The notes under the pieces: generated by a model
Databases searched by the model: none
What the model was told of the DNA's origin: nothing
What the model saw: only the letters and a program-made list of their open reading frames with translations
Source: Streptomyces albofaciens JCM 4342
GTDB taxonomy: Bacteria; Actinomycetota; Actinomycetes; Streptomycetales; Streptomycetaceae
Assembly: GCF_008634025.1 (NCBI RefSeq)
Contig: NZ_PDCM01000002.1
Location: forward strand, 1,426,001 to 1,490,000
Reading direction: 5' to 3'
DNA: 64,000 bases
Shown here: piece after piece, positions 7,840 through 17,047 of the stretch
How positions within the stretch are numbered: position 1 is the first letter of the stretch
Layout of the letters: each line of letters starts with the position of its first letter
Program-made: the position numbers and the translations under genes

Positions 7840-9417
7840 ATGGCCGGTGCAGGGCGGTACGACCAGGTGTACGACTACGTCGTCGTCGGCGCCGGGTCCG
7901 CGGGCTGTGTGCTCGCGGCCCGGCTGTCCGAGGACCCGACGGTGCGCGTCGCGCTGGTGGAGGCGGGCGGGCCGGACCGCAAACAGGAGATCCGCGTCCC
8001 GGCGGCCTTCCCCAAGCTCTTCCGGACCCCGTACGACTGGAACTTCACCACCACGCCCCAGGCGGGCCTGCACAGGCGGGAGCTGTACTGGCCGCGCGGC
8101 CGGACCCTGGGCGGCTCCTCCTCGCTCAACGCGATGATGTGGGTGCGCGGCCACCGCGCCGACTACGACGGCTGGGCCGAGTCGGCCGGCGAGGAGTGGT
8201 CCTGGGACGGGGTGGCCCGCTACTTCCGGCGCGCCGAGCGCTGGGCCGGGCCGCCCGGCGGCAGGGTGCACGGCACGACAGGCCCGCTGTGGATCTCCCC
8301 GGCGCGCGACGCCCACCCGCTGACCGGCGCCTTCCTCGACGCGTGTACGGAGGCCGGGCTGCCGCGGCTCGCCGAACTGAACGGCCCCGACCACAGCGGC
8401 TGCGCGCCCACCCCGCTCAACCAGCGGCGCGGGCGCCGGTGGAGCGCCGCGGACGGCTATCTGCGACCGGCGCTGCGCCGCGCGAACCTGCGGGTGGTCA
8501 CGGGTCAGGAGGTCCGCCGGGTGCTCTTCGAGGACGGCCGGGCGTACGGCGTCGAGCTGCCCGCCGGGCGGCTGCGGGCCCGCCGCGAAGTCGTCCTGTG
8601 CGCGGGCGCGATCGGCTCCCCGCAGCTGCTGCTGCGCTCCGGTGTGGGCGACGCCGACCAGCTGGCGGAGGCCGGTGTCGCACCGGTGGCCGAACTGCCC
8701 GCGGTGGGCCGCCACCTCCAGGACCACCTGTCCGTACCGGTCCTCATGCGCACCGCGCTGCCCCGCACGCTCACCGGCGCCGACACCCCCGCGAACATCG
8801 CGCGCTATCTGCTGGCCCGCCGGGGCCCGCTCACCTCCAACATCGGCGAGGCCGTCGCCTTCGTACGCAGCGCCGAGAGCCTGTCCGTACCGGACCTGGA
8901 ACTGATCTTCGCGCCGGTCCCGTTCGTCCGGCACGGCCTCCGGCCGCCGTCCGAACACGGCGTCACCATCGGCGTGATCCTGCTGCGGCCGGAGAGCCGC
9001 GGCCGCATCACCCTGGGCGACGGCCCGGACGCGCCGCCGCGCATCGACCCGGGCTACCTCACCTCCGACGCGGACCTGCGGCGGCTGCTGGCCGGGGTCC
9101 GCTTCGCCGAGCGGCTGTACGCGACACCGGCGCTGGCCCCGCACGTGACGAAGCCGCTGGAACCGTGGCCGGGCGAACAGGACGACAAGGCGGCCGGGGA
9201 GACGGTCCGCGCCCTCGCCGAAACCCTCTACCACCCGGTGGGCACCTGCCGGATGGGCACCGGCGACGACACCGTCACCGACCCCCGCCTGCGGGTACGC
9301 GGCGTCACCGGCCTGCGCGTCGCGGACGCCTCGGTCATGCCGGCCATCACCCGCGGGCACACCCACGCCCCCACCGTGATGATCGCCGAACGGGCCGCCG
9401 ACCTGCTGCGCGCCTGA
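7840..9417 (+). CDS. GMC-family FAD oxidoreductase (choline dehydrogenase-like)
   Basis: A 525-residue GMC flavoprotein of the BetA/choline dehydrogenase type. It oxidises an unknown alcohol. The N-terminal dinucleotide-binding motif is GAGSAG (residues 17-22) with the acidic end of the second strand at VEAGG. The GMC signature 1 region reads RGRTLGGSSSLNAMMWVRGH. The C-terminal GMC signature includes HPVGTCRMG (His465, presumed catalytic base) and a second His/Asn position in ITRGHTHAPT. There is no betaine aldehyde dehydrogenase or transporter directly beside it, so osmoprotectant synthesis is not supported by context. It starts 81 bp after the lipoprotein gene and may be independently expressed. 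Confidence 0.87.
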   Translation: MAGAGRYDQVYDYVVVGAGSAGCVLAARLSEDPTVRVALVEAGGPDRKQEIRVPAAFPKLFRTPYDWNFTTTPQAGLHRRELYWPRGRTLGGSSSLNAMMWVRGHRADYDGWAESAGEEWSWDGVARYFRRAERWAGPPGGRVHGTTGPLWISPARDAHPLTGAFLDACTEAGLPRLAELNGPDHSGCAPTPLNQRRGRRWSAADGYLRPALRRANLRVVTGQEVRRVLFEDGRAYGVELPAGRLRARREVVLCAGAIGSPQLLLRSGVGDADQLAEAGVAPVAELPAVGRHLQDHLSVPVLMRTALPRTLTGADTPANIARYLLARRGPLTSNIGEAVAFVRSAESLSVPDLELIFAPVPFVRHGLRPPSEHGVTIGVILLRPESRGRITLGDGPDAPPRIDPGYLTSDADLRRLLAGVRFAERLYATPALAPHVTKPLEPWPGEQDDKAAGETVRALAETLYHPVGTCRMGTGDDTVTDPRLRVRGVTGLRVADASVMPAITRGHTHAPTVMIAERAADLLRA

Positions 9418-9595
9418 CCGCCCGCCGCCGCCCCGGCCCGTACATGCGCGATCTTCCGGAAAGCCGGACACTGGACCACCCGGGGCACATCCGGGGACGG
9501 CGACAGGGAGCGACACCCGCGTACCAGGCGTGACGATTTCCGGAGGCAAGCAACCGTTTCCGGAGGGAAGACGGAACGGACGACGGGAGGGCCCG

Positions 9596-11296
9596 ATGAC
9601 GCAATCCGTGCTGCGGGAGCGGACCCGGCGGGGGTTCGGCCGCCTCGTGGACCGGTACCTGGACATGCCCGAGCCGGTCACCTTCGACGTCGAGTGCGTC
9701 CGTGACCTGCGTGTTCCCATGCGGGACGGCACCGTGCTGCTCGCCGACCGCTACCGGCCGCGCGGCGCCGGACCTCTGCCGGTGGTACTACTGCGCACCC
9801 CGTACGGCAAGCACAAGCCGGACATCAAGCTGTTCGCGGGCGTGCTGGCCCGGCGGGGCTTCCAGGTCGTGGCGCAGAACGTGCGCGGCGTCTTCGGCTC
9901 CGGCGGTGAGTTCCGCGCCTTCGTCCACGAGAAGGAGGACGGGCTGGCCACCGCGGCGTGGCTGCGCGAGCGGGCGTGGTGCGACGGCCGGCTGGCCACC
10001 GCGGGCGCCAGCTACCTCGGGCACACCGAGTGGGCGATCGGCCCGTACCTGGACCCGCCGCTGGAGGCGATGTGCCTGGGCATCACCACCTCCGCCTTCC
10101 CCGCCGCCTTCTATCCCGGCGGGGTGCTGGCGCTGCACAACATGCTGGTGTGGTCCTCCGCCACGGGCACCCAGGAGGAGGCGCCGCTCGGCGGGCTGCT
10201 GCCCAACCCGCTGCACGACCGCCGGGTCCAGCGCGCCATGCGCACGCTGCCCGTGGGCGCATCGGACCTGGCCGCGATCGGGCGGCCGGAGCGCTTCCTG
10301 CGGGAAGTCAGCGCGCACGCGGAGCCGGGCGACACCTACTGGGCACCCATCGACCACAGCGCGGCGGCGCTGCGCATGACCACTCCGACGAGCATGGTCA
10401 CCGGCTGGTGGGACGTCTTCCTGCCGTGGCAGCTGCGGGACTTCGCGGCGCTGACCGCCGCCGGGCACCGCTCGCGGATCACGATCGGTCCGTGGGCCCA
10501 CGACCGCAACGCGCTCAAGGCCACGCTCACCGACCATGTGTCGTGGCTCAGCGCGCAGCTGGCCGGTGACGTGACGCAGCTGCACCAGTCCCCGGTCCGC
10601 CTGTACCTCCAACGGGCGGGCCGCTGGCTCGACTTCGACCGGTGGCCGCCGCCGCAGTCCGTGCCGACGCCGCTGCGCCTCCAGCCGTCCGGCGGGCTGG
10701 ACTGGACGGAGCCGCCGGACGGCGCGCCCGACCGGTTCGTCTACCACGGCGCCGATCCGACCCCGTCGACCGGCGGTCCGCTGCTGCTGCCGGGCGAGGT
10801 CCGGCAGCAGGACAACACGGCCGTCGAACAGCGCCCCGACGTGCTGGTCTTCACCGGCCGGCCGCTCCCCCGCGACCTGGACCTGATCGGCCCGGTGTCG
10901 GCCGAGGTGCACGTCCGCACGGACTCCGGGCACGGCGATGTGTTCGTCCGGCTCTGTGACGTGGACCGGGCCGGGATCTCCCGCAACGTCACCGACGGGA
11001 TCCTGCGCCTGCGCCCCGGCGCGCCGCCCGCGGACGCCGACGGCGTGGTGACGGCCCGGGTGGAGATGCACCCGACGGGCTACCGGTTCCTGCGCGGGCA
11101 CAGCCTGCGGGTGCAGGTGGCGGGCGGCGCGTTCCCCCGGTACGCGCGCCACCACGGGACCGGGGCGCCGGTCGCGTCCGCCGTCGGCTGCCGCCCGATA
11201 CGGTTCGAGGTCTTCCACGAGCCGGGCCGTCCCTCCGCGGTCGTGCTGCCGCTGATGACCGCTCCGGGGCCGGCCGGCGGGAGTGAACCGGCCTGA
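9596..11296 (+). CDS. CocE/NonD family hydrolase (X-Pro dipeptidyl-peptidase S15-like)
   Basis: A 566-residue alpha/beta hydrolase. The N-terminal catalytic domain carries the nucleophile Ser139 in GASYLG and the acid/base region MVTGWWDVFLPWQLRDF followed by IGPWAHDRN. The C-terminal jelly-roll (from about residue 400) has LDLIGPVSAEVHVRTDSGHGDVFVRLCDVD, standard for CocE/NonD proteins. Family members hydrolyse esters or X-Pro peptides; the substrate here cannot be told. The ATG at 9596 follows GGGAGGGCCCG. No signal peptide is visible, so it is probably cytoplasmic. Confidence 0.88.
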   Translation: MTQSVLRERTRRGFGRLVDRYLDMPEPVTFDVECVRDLRVPMRDGTVLLADRYRPRGAGPLPVVLLRTPYGKHKPDIKLFAGVLARRGFQVVAQNVRGVFGSGGEFRAFVHEKEDGLATAAWLRERAWCDGRLATAGASYLGHTEWAIGPYLDPPLEAMCLGITTSAFPAAFYPGGVLALHNMLVWSSATGTQEEAPLGGLLPNPLHDRRVQRAMRTLPVGASDLAAIGRPERFLREVSAHAEPGDTYWAPIDHSAAALRMTTPTSMVTGWWDVFLPWQLRDFAALTAAGHRSRITIGPWAHDRNALKATLTDHVSWLSAQLAGDVTQLHQSPVRLYLQRAGRWLDFDRWPPPQSVPTPLRLQPSGGLDWTEPPDGAPDRFVYHGADPTPSTGGPLLLPGEVRQQDNTAVEQRPDVLVFTGRPLPRDLDLIGPVSAEVHVRTDSGHGDVFVRLCDVDRAGISRNVTDGILRLRPGAPPADADGVVTARVEMHPTGYRFLRGHSLRVQVAGGAFPRYARHHGTGAPVASAVGCRPIRFEVFHEPGRPSAVVLPLMTAPGPAGGSEPA

Positions 11297-11384
11297 GCGC
11301 GGTACTCGTCGGGCCGGCCGCGCGGTGCGCGGCCGGCACCGTCAGACGGTGCCCCGCCGAGGGCCCTCGGGCCAAGGAGATGCC

Positions 11385-11783
11385 ATGGGACTGGTCAAAG
11401 CGGCCGTCATCGTGCTCGACTGCGCCGAGCCGGAGAAGCTGGCGGACTTCTACGCCGAATTCCTGGAGGGTGAGGTCTGCACCGAGCACCTGCCCGACCG
11501 GGTGGAGGTCGTCGCCAACGGCACCCGGATGTCCTTCCGCCGCGATCTGAACATGACGCCGCCGACCTGGCCGCGCCCCGACAGCTCGCTCCAGGCCCAC
11601 CTGGACCTGCTGGTGGACGAGGCGGACATGGACGCGGCGGAGCGCAAGGCGGTCAGCCTCGGCGCGCGCCCGCTGGACACCAAGGACGACACCGGCCCCC
11701 GCGAGGTACGGGTCTACTCCGACCCGGCCGGGCACCCGTTCTCGCTGCGCTGCTCGCTCCGGTCGGGCCCGAAGACCGACTGA
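11385..11783 (+). CDS. VOC-family (glyoxalase-like) protein
   Basis: A 132-residue vicinal-oxygen-chelate fold protein. The pattern is two beta-alpha-beta-beta-beta modules: VIVLDCAEPEKLADFYAEFL near the N-terminus and HLDLLVDEADMDAAERKAVSLGA in the second half, ending with VYSDPAGHPFSLRCS. The ATG at 11385 follows CCAAGGAGATGCC. Members bind metals or small ligands and act as lyases, dioxygenases or resistance proteins; I cannot assign one. It lies 88 bp after the CocE-like gene and ends in a hairpin shared with the convergent SUKH gene. Confidence 0.85.
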   Translation: MGLVKAAVIVLDCAEPEKLADFYAEFLEGEVCTEHLPDRVEVVANGTRMSFRRDLNMTPPTWPRPDSSLQAHLDLLVDEADMDAAERKAVSLGARPLDTKDDTGPREVRVYSDPAGHPFSLRCSLRSGPKTD

Positions 11784-11819
11784 GCGGCCCGCGCCGCACG
11801 CGTCCTGGGCCGCCGCTCA
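11781..11819. terminator. Bidirectional hairpin containing both stop codons
   Basis: TGAGCGGC (11781-11788) pairs perfectly with GCCGCTCA (11812-11819). The first three bases of the left arm are the VOC stop codon; the last three of the right arm are the complement of the SUKH-gene stop. One dyad therefore ends both convergent genes. Confidence 0.6.
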
Positions 11820-13619
11820 GCCGTCGCACTCCTCTCCGGGGGCGGGTGCGCCCTCCTCGCCGGGGACCGGGGTGTCCGGCAGGAGCCGGCCCATGGTGAT
11901 CACCGCATACCCCTCGCCCGGGCCCGGCGGGCGGGTCCAGGAGCGGGTGGTGAAGGAGTGCAGCCGGCCGTGGCCGAGGGCGAACCGGGGCAGCGTGACA
12001 CCGAACGCCGCGGCGACGGCGGCCAGGGCGTCGGCCTCGCCGTGCCGTTGCGCATACCGGCCGCCGTCCCGGACCTCGGGGAAGAGGCGTTCCGGCAGCA
12101 GCGCTTGCGGTATCTCCCCGGAGCGCTCGCACCGCTCGCCGAGGACCGTGAACGCGTACCGCTGCGCGCCGTGCTCCGCGACGGACAGATGGAACAGCGC
12201 TCCCCTGTCGAATCTGTCGGCCGCGGCCCAGACCACCACGGCACGGCCGTGCCGGGACGCGGCGACGGCCGGGGAGACGAACCGCGTCTCGTCGAACGGA
12301 CGCGGATCGCCGTCGAACGCGAAGCTCCAGCCGTCCCCGGCCCGGCCGACCACGACCACCGCCTTGTCGTCGTACGAGGAGGACACCCCGCCCGGGTTCA
12401 GCGCCCGGCGCGCGTCCCACCGCGTCATCGGCGCTTCCAGCGTCGCGCCCTCCGCGGCGCCGACGAGGGCGGGCAGGGCCGCGGGCGTCACCCCCTCCAC
12501 CAGCAGGAAGCGGTACTCCCGGTGGCCGCCGTCCGCCTCCGCGAGCCACGCGAGCCCTCCCGGGTCCTCGTCGACCGCCGCCGCGACGGCCCCGGTCGCC
12601 TCCTCGCCCCGGGGCGTGGCCAGCAGCGTCCGGCACCGCTCGGGCGTGAGCAGGGGGCCGAGCAGCGGGTCGGTGACGAGTCCGACCGGTGCGAGGTGGT
12701 CGGGCTCCAGCGGCTGCCACGCGGGCAGCGCGGCGAGCAGCGTCCGCCAGGCCGCGTCCGTATCGCCCCAGCGGGCCAGCTCCCGGGCCTGGCTAACGGC
12801 GTCGCCGAACGGCCCGGTCGCGTGCTCCAGTTCTCCGGCCGGTCCGCCGGGGTCCCGGCGGTACCGGTCGCCGAGCAGCCAGGTGATCTGCTTCCGCAGT
12901 GCCCCGGCCCGGGGCCTGCCGAACTCCTGCGCCTCCGCGAGCGTCGCCTCGGCCCGCTCGTACGCGCCCCGCAGCGCGTCCCGCCGGGCCTCTTCCACCC
13001 GCCGGTCCCACTCCCGCGTCGTGGCGTTCACGAACTCCGGCCGGTCCGCCCGCAGGTGGTGGAACTCCCGGTAGGCGTGCTGCATGAACTCCCGGAAGGA
13101 CGCGAAGCGTTCGGGAGGGCTGGCCCGCCAGGGGGCCCAGGTGTAGACCGCCCACTCGCCGTGCTCGTCCACGTCCTCCGGGTCGAGCAGGACGCTCGCG
13201 GCGTCGGATTCCACGGCCAGTTCGAGGGCCCGGGTCCAGACCGTGGCCTCCAGGATCTGCTCGCGCGTCGCGTCCTCGGTCAGGTTCTCCGTGAAGATTT
13301 CGGCGAGCCCCGCGTCGTCCTCGTACCAGCGGACCTCTTCCGTGCCCGCCAGCAGCCACACGGATCCGCCCGCGTGCCGCCAGCCGTCGGTGACCTCCAG
13401 GAACGTGCGGTACGACGGCGGCAGCCGGTGCCCCAGGCGCTCTTCGAGGGCGGCGATCCGCTCGGGAGCCGCGGGTGCGAAGCCCAGCCAACGGGCGCGC
13501 CGGGCCAGTACGCCGCCCGGGTCGCCGAGGTCGTCCGGGCGGCAGGAGTCCGCCCATTCCTCGCTCCACCGCGTGAGGAAACCCTGCCAGTCGTGGACCG
13601 CGCCCGCTGTCTCAGTCAT
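11817..13619 (-). CDS. Large SMI1/KNR4 (SUKH) domain protein
   Basis: A 600-residue cytoplasmic protein. A SUKH domain occupies roughly residues 40-190: RIAALEERLGHRLPPSYRTF, LEVTDGWRHAGGSVWLLAGT, EEVRWYEDDAG and a late strand. The remaining 400 residues are unrecognised. They are Trp/Asp/Glu-rich with a helical middle that could be TPR-like (VEEARRDALRGAYERAEATL) and a C-terminal part of alternating strands. SUKH proteins are often immunity proteins in polymorphic toxin systems or regulatory scaffolds; no toxin gene adjoins this one. The ATG at 13619 is chosen because it directly precedes the folded part; no other start is better supported. Confidence 0.75.
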   Translation of the reverse strand: MTETAGAVHDWQGFLTRWSEEWADSCRPDDLGDPGGVLARRARWLGFAPAAPERIAALEERLGHRLPPSYRTFLEVTDGWRHAGGSVWLLAGTEEVRWYEDDAGLAEIFTENLTEDATREQILEATVWTRALELAVESDAASVLLDPEDVDEHGEWAVYTWAPWRASPPERFASFREFMQHAYREFHHLRADRPEFVNATTREWDRRVEEARRDALRGAYERAEATLAEAQEFGRPRAGALRKQITWLLGDRYRRDPGGPAGELEHATGPFGDAVSQARELARWGDTDAAWRTLLAALPAWQPLEPDHLAPVGLVTDPLLGPLLTPERCRTLLATPRGEEATGAVAAAVDEDPGGLAWLAEADGGHREYRFLLVEGVTPAALPALVGAAEGATLEAPMTRWDARRALNPGGVSSSYDDKAVVVVGRAGDGWSFAFDGDPRPFDETRFVSPAVAASRHGRAVVVWAAADRFDRGALFHLSVAEHGAQRYAFTVLGERCERSGEIPQALLPERLFPEVRDGGRYAQRHGEADALAAVAAAFGVTLPRFALGHGRLHSFTTRSWTRPPGPGEGYAVITMGRLLPDTPVPGEEGAPAPGEECDG

Positions 13620-13656
13620 GCGTGCGATCGTCGCACCCGGCACTGACAACGGTCCT

Positions 13657-14913
13657 TCACCCGGCCCCCAGCCGCAGCCGCAGGAACCGCGGCCGGTACA
13701 GCTCGACATCGCCGTTGACCTGGGCGTCGGAGGGGGTGCCGGGCGGGCCGAGCCAGTTGATGTCGTAGCTGAGCAGGAGGTGGCCGGGGGTGCTGAACTC
13801 CGGGTGCGCCTGCGGGTTGTACGCGGCGACGCGGTGCTGCCCGGTGGGGTCGGCGGGGCGCGGCGGGGTGATGCGTCCGGCCGGGCCGTGCCAGGGGCCC
13901 TGGGCCGAGCACGACCAGTAGGCGGTGATGGACGACAGGGCGTTGCCGGGCTCCCCCGGCGTGTCCATCGACAGCAGTACCCACGTCGCACCGTCCCGTA
14001 CGACGGTGAAGGAGCTGCCCACGCCGCGCCCCTCGCCCGCGCGGATCACCGGGGCCGCCCGGTCGGCGTGCGGCTGCCAGTCCTGTCCGTCCCAGTACTG
14101 CCAGGCCCCGGCCTGTCCGAGCCGGCCGGTGGGCACCCGTGCCAGGTAGGCGTTGGAGGTGGGGCGCGTCGGCCCGTCGTCGCCGCCGTAGACGTACGTC
14201 CACGCGCCGTCCTGTACGGAAGCGGTGCCGTACAGGACACGGTGCGCGGGGTCCGGCACGGAGGTCTGGTCGAGGACCGGGGTGATGCCCTCCAGCCGCA
14301 GGCCGGGCAGGGAGAGGGTGGCGACCTCGGTCGCGCGCGGGACGCCGAAGACCCATGGGCCCTGGCCCGGCGCGCGGTTCCACAGCAGGACCCGCACGAC
14401 CTGTTCGGGTGAGCCGGGCGCACGGGGTTCCACGTGCGCCTGCACCGGCCAGCGCCAGCCGTCCGGCAGGTCGGGGAAGAACGGGCCCGAGCCGTCGGCG
14501 CCGGTCAGGGTGCGTTCCAGGCGGCCGGAACGGTCCATGACGACGAGGGAGTTGTGGGTCAGCGCCGGGGTGCGGCCGGTGTCGGAGGAACGCCAGTGGT
14601 GCGGCTGCCCCAGGGGGTTGGGCGGCGGCTGGACGCGGTCGGTGAAGGTGTCGGAGAAGATCCACAGGGTGCGGCCGTCGGGCAGCCGGACGGAGTGGGT
14701 GCCGTCGCCCGCGGTCCAGTCGTCCACCCGGGTGTTGTCGTTGCCGTAACGGGTGAACTCCTGGGTGAAGCGGGACTCGGCCGACCAGGACGCGATCTTC
14801 CGCGGGGCGCACGGCGGGCCCGCGCGTTCCGGGAGGACGAGGAGCAGCACGACGCCGGCGATCAGGGCGAGCGCCGCCGCCACGGCGACGGTCCGCCTCA
14901 CCGGCACACGCAT
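13657..14913 (-). CDS. Exported DUF4185-like protein (five-bladed-propeller type)
   Basis: A 418-residue protein with an N-terminal signal or membrane anchor (residues 5-32: RTVAVAAALALIAGVVLLLV) and an extracellular body rich in WxFSD-like repeats: LWIFSDTFTDRV, WRWPVQAHVEP, WVFGVPRATE, WTYVYGGDDGPTRPTSNAYLA, TWVLLSMDTPGEPG and a terminal HLLLSYDINWLG. This repetitive blade pattern fits DUF4185/DUF5005 proteins with glycosidase-like propellers. No catalytic assignment is possible by eye. The ATG at 14913 follows GAGGAGGGGC closely, which rules out longer in-frame readings. Confidence 0.68.
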   Translation of the reverse strand: MRVPVRRTVAVAAALALIAGVVLLLVLPERAGPPCAPRKIASWSAESRFTQEFTRYGNDNTRVDDWTAGDGTHSVRLPDGRTLWIFSDTFTDRVQPPPNPLGQPHHWRSSDTGRTPALTHNSLVVMDRSGRLERTLTGADGSGPFFPDLPDGWRWPVQAHVEPRAPGSPEQVVRVLLWNRAPGQGPWVFGVPRATEVATLSLPGLRLEGITPVLDQTSVPDPAHRVLYGTASVQDGAWTYVYGGDDGPTRPTSNAYLARVPTGRLGQAGAWQYWDGQDWQPHADRAAPVIRAGEGRGVGSSFTVVRDGATWVLLSMDTPGEPGNALSSITAYWSCSAQGPWHGPAGRITPPRPADPTGQHRVAAYNPQAHPEFSTPGHLLLSYDINWLGPPGTPSDAQVNGDVELYRPRFLRLRLGAG

Positions 14914-15154
14914 GCCCCTCCTCGTCACAGTGGCGCGTCGTCCACCGTACAGAACCTGTCGCATCAGGGGCCACAAACCGCCCCGACCCGCCAAAAAGCG
15001 GCGAACTTCCCACCACGGGTGACTACCCACGGGTAGCCGTACCGCCGGAAGGGCGATCGTAGAGCTTCCCAACGGAGCAATCCCAGGTCAACGAGTGCAA
15101 GGTCACAGCCCGTGGCCCTGCTGTTGCTAACGACCGTTCGCCTAGCCTGCTGCC

Positions 15155-17047
15155 ATGACCGCCCACTCCTCCGAACTCCCTCTGGCCGCCGCGTTCCCGG
15201 ACGCGGACCGCGAGCAGTGGCAGCGCCTGGTCGAAGGCGTCCTGCGCAAGTCGGGCGCCGCGGAGGCGACCGGCGCCGCCGCCGAAGACGCGCTCGCCAC
15301 CGCCCTGGAAGACGGCATCCAGGTCCGCCCGCTCTACACCGCCGACGACGCGCCCGCCGCCGCGGACGCCATCGGACGCCCCGGCTTCCCGCCCTTCGTA
15401 CGGGCCGGCCGCGCCACCGGCAGCACCGTCGCGGGCTGGGACGTACGGCAGCGGCACGCGGACACCGATCCGCGGCGCGCCAACGAGGCGGTCCTCGCCG
15501 ACCTGGAGAACGGCGTCACGTCGCTGTGGCTGGCCGTCGGTGACGGCGGTGTGCCGGTGGCGGAGCTGGCCACCGCGCTGGACGGGGTCTACCTGGACCT
15601 CGCGGCCGTCGCCCTGGACGCGGGCGCGGACTTCGCGGAGGCGGCCGACGCGTGGTTCCGGCTCTGCGACGCGAAGGGCGTGGCGGTGTCCGAGACGGCG
15701 GGCACCCTGGGCGCCGATCCGCTGGGCGCAGTGGCCCGCACCGGCCGCGCGGACGACCTGGCCGGCCATCTGGAGGCGGCGGCCGGGCTGGCCCGGCGGT
15801 GCGCCGACCAGGCGCCCCGCACGCGCGCGCTGGCCGTGGACGCGCTGCCGTACCACGAGGCGGGCGGCTCGACCGCCGAGGAGCTGGGCTGCTCGCTGGC
15901 CACCGGGGTGGCCTACCTGCGGGCACTGACCGCGGCGGGCCTGGGCGTGGACGCCGCCTGCGCGCAGCTGGAGTTCCGGTACGCGGCCACCGCCGACCAG
16001 TTCCTGACCATCGCCAAGCTGCGGGCCGCCCGGCGGCTGTGGTCGCGGGTCGCCGAGGTGTGCGGCGCCTCCCCCGCGGCCCGTGCGCAGCGCCAGCACG
16101 CGGTGACCTCGACGGTCATGATGACCCGTCGGGACCCGTGGGTGAACATGCTGCGCACCACCGTGGCGGGCCTCTCGGCGGGCCTGGGCGGCGCGGACGC
16201 CGTCACCGTCCTGCCGTTCGACGCGGCGCTCGGGCTGCCGGACGCGTTCGCCCGCCGCATCGCGCGCAACACCCAGTCGATCCTGCTGGAGGAGTCGCAC
16301 CTGTCGAAGGTGATCGACCCGGCGGGCGGCTCCTGGTACGTGGAGCGGCTGACCGACGAGCTGGCGCGCGCCGCCTGGGGCTGGTTCCAGGAGATCGAGG
16401 CCGCGGGCGGGCAGGCCGCGGCGCTCGGCTCCGGGATGGTCGGCGAGCGGCTGGCGTCGACCTGGCGCAAGCGGTCCGAGGACCTGGCGCACCGCCGCGA
16501 ACCGGTCACCGGCGTCAGCGAGTTCCCGTTCCTGGCCGAGGCGCCGGTGGAGCGCGAGCCCGCGCCCGTACCGGTGGCCGGCGGGCTGCCGCGGGTGCGC
16601 CGGGACGAGGCGTACGAGGCGCTGCGCGCCCGCTCGGACGCGCATCTTGCGGCCACCGGCAGCCGCCCGAAGGCGTTTCTCGCGGCGCTCGGCCCGGCCG
16701 CCGTGCACACCGCGCGCGCCACCTTCGCCTCGAACCTCTTCCAGGCGGGCGGCGTCGAGCCGGTGCACGACCCGGTGTCGGTGGACGCGGAGTCGGTGGC
16801 GGAGGCGTTCCGGGCCAGCGGCGCGGGCATCGCCTGTCTGTGTTCGAGCGACGCGCTGTACGCCGAGCAGGCGGCCGGAGTCGCGGCGGCGCTCAAGGCC
16901 GCGGGCGCGCGTCAGGTGCTGCTGGCCGGGAAACCGGGCGAGCGGCGGGAAGCATATGTACGAGCCGGAGTGGACGCGTTCGTCTTCGCGGGCTGCGACG
17001 CGGTCGGGGTGCTGACCTCGGCCCTGGATGTCATGGAGGTGGCGTGA
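15155..17047 (+). CDS. mutA: Methylmalonyl-CoA mutase small (beta) subunit
   Basis: A 630-residue subunit of the heterodimeric, B12-dependent mutase interconverting succinyl-CoA and (R)-methylmalonyl-CoA. This feeds extender units to polyketides or clears propionyl-CoA. It shows the barrel landmarks of the family ([10 protein letters not shown], a [20 protein letters not shown] segment, [76 protein letters not shown]). It lacks the DxHxxG cobalamin motif in its C-terminal domain, as expected for the non-catalytic subunit. The stop TGA (17045-17047) overlaps the mutB ATG, so the subunits are translationally coupled. Confidence 0.95.
   Translation: MTAHSSELPLAAAFPDADREQWQRLVEGVLRKSGAAEATGAAAEDALATALEDGIQVRPLYTADDAPAAADAIGRPGFPPFVRAGRATGSTVAGWDVRQRHADTDPRRANEAVLADLENGVTSLWLAVGDGGVPVAELATALDGVYLDLAAVALDAGADFAEAADAWFRLCDAKGVAVSETAGTLGADPLGAVARTGRADDLAGHLEAAAGLARRCADQAPRTRALAVDALPYHEAGGSTAEELGCSLATGVAYLRALTAAGLGVDAACAQLEFRYAATADQFLTIAKLRAARRLWSRVAEVCGASPAARAQRQHAVTSTVMMTRRDPWVNMLRTTVAGLSAGLGGADAVTVLPFDAALGLPDAFARRIARNTQSILLEESHLSKVIDPAGGSWYVERLTDELARAAWGWFQEIEAAGGQAAALGSGMVGERLASTWRKRSEDLAHRREPVTGVSEFPFLAEAPVEREPAPVPVAGGLPRVRRDEAYEALRARSDAHLAATGSRPKAFLAALGPAAVHTARATFASNLFQAGGVEPVHDPVSVDAESVAEAFRASGAGIACLCSSDALYAEQAAGVAAALKAAGARQVLLAGKPGERREAYVRAGVDAFVFAGCDAVGVLTSALDVMEVA

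Noticed and set aside
7840..9417. Calling the GMC oxidoreductase choline dehydrogenase (betA).
   Set aside because: Motifs identify the superfamily only; there is no betaine aldehyde dehydrogenase or choline transporter beside it.
9596..11296. Calling the CocE-type hydrolase a cocaine esterase or X-Pro peptidase.
   Set aside because: The catalytic and jelly-roll domains identify the family but not the substrate.
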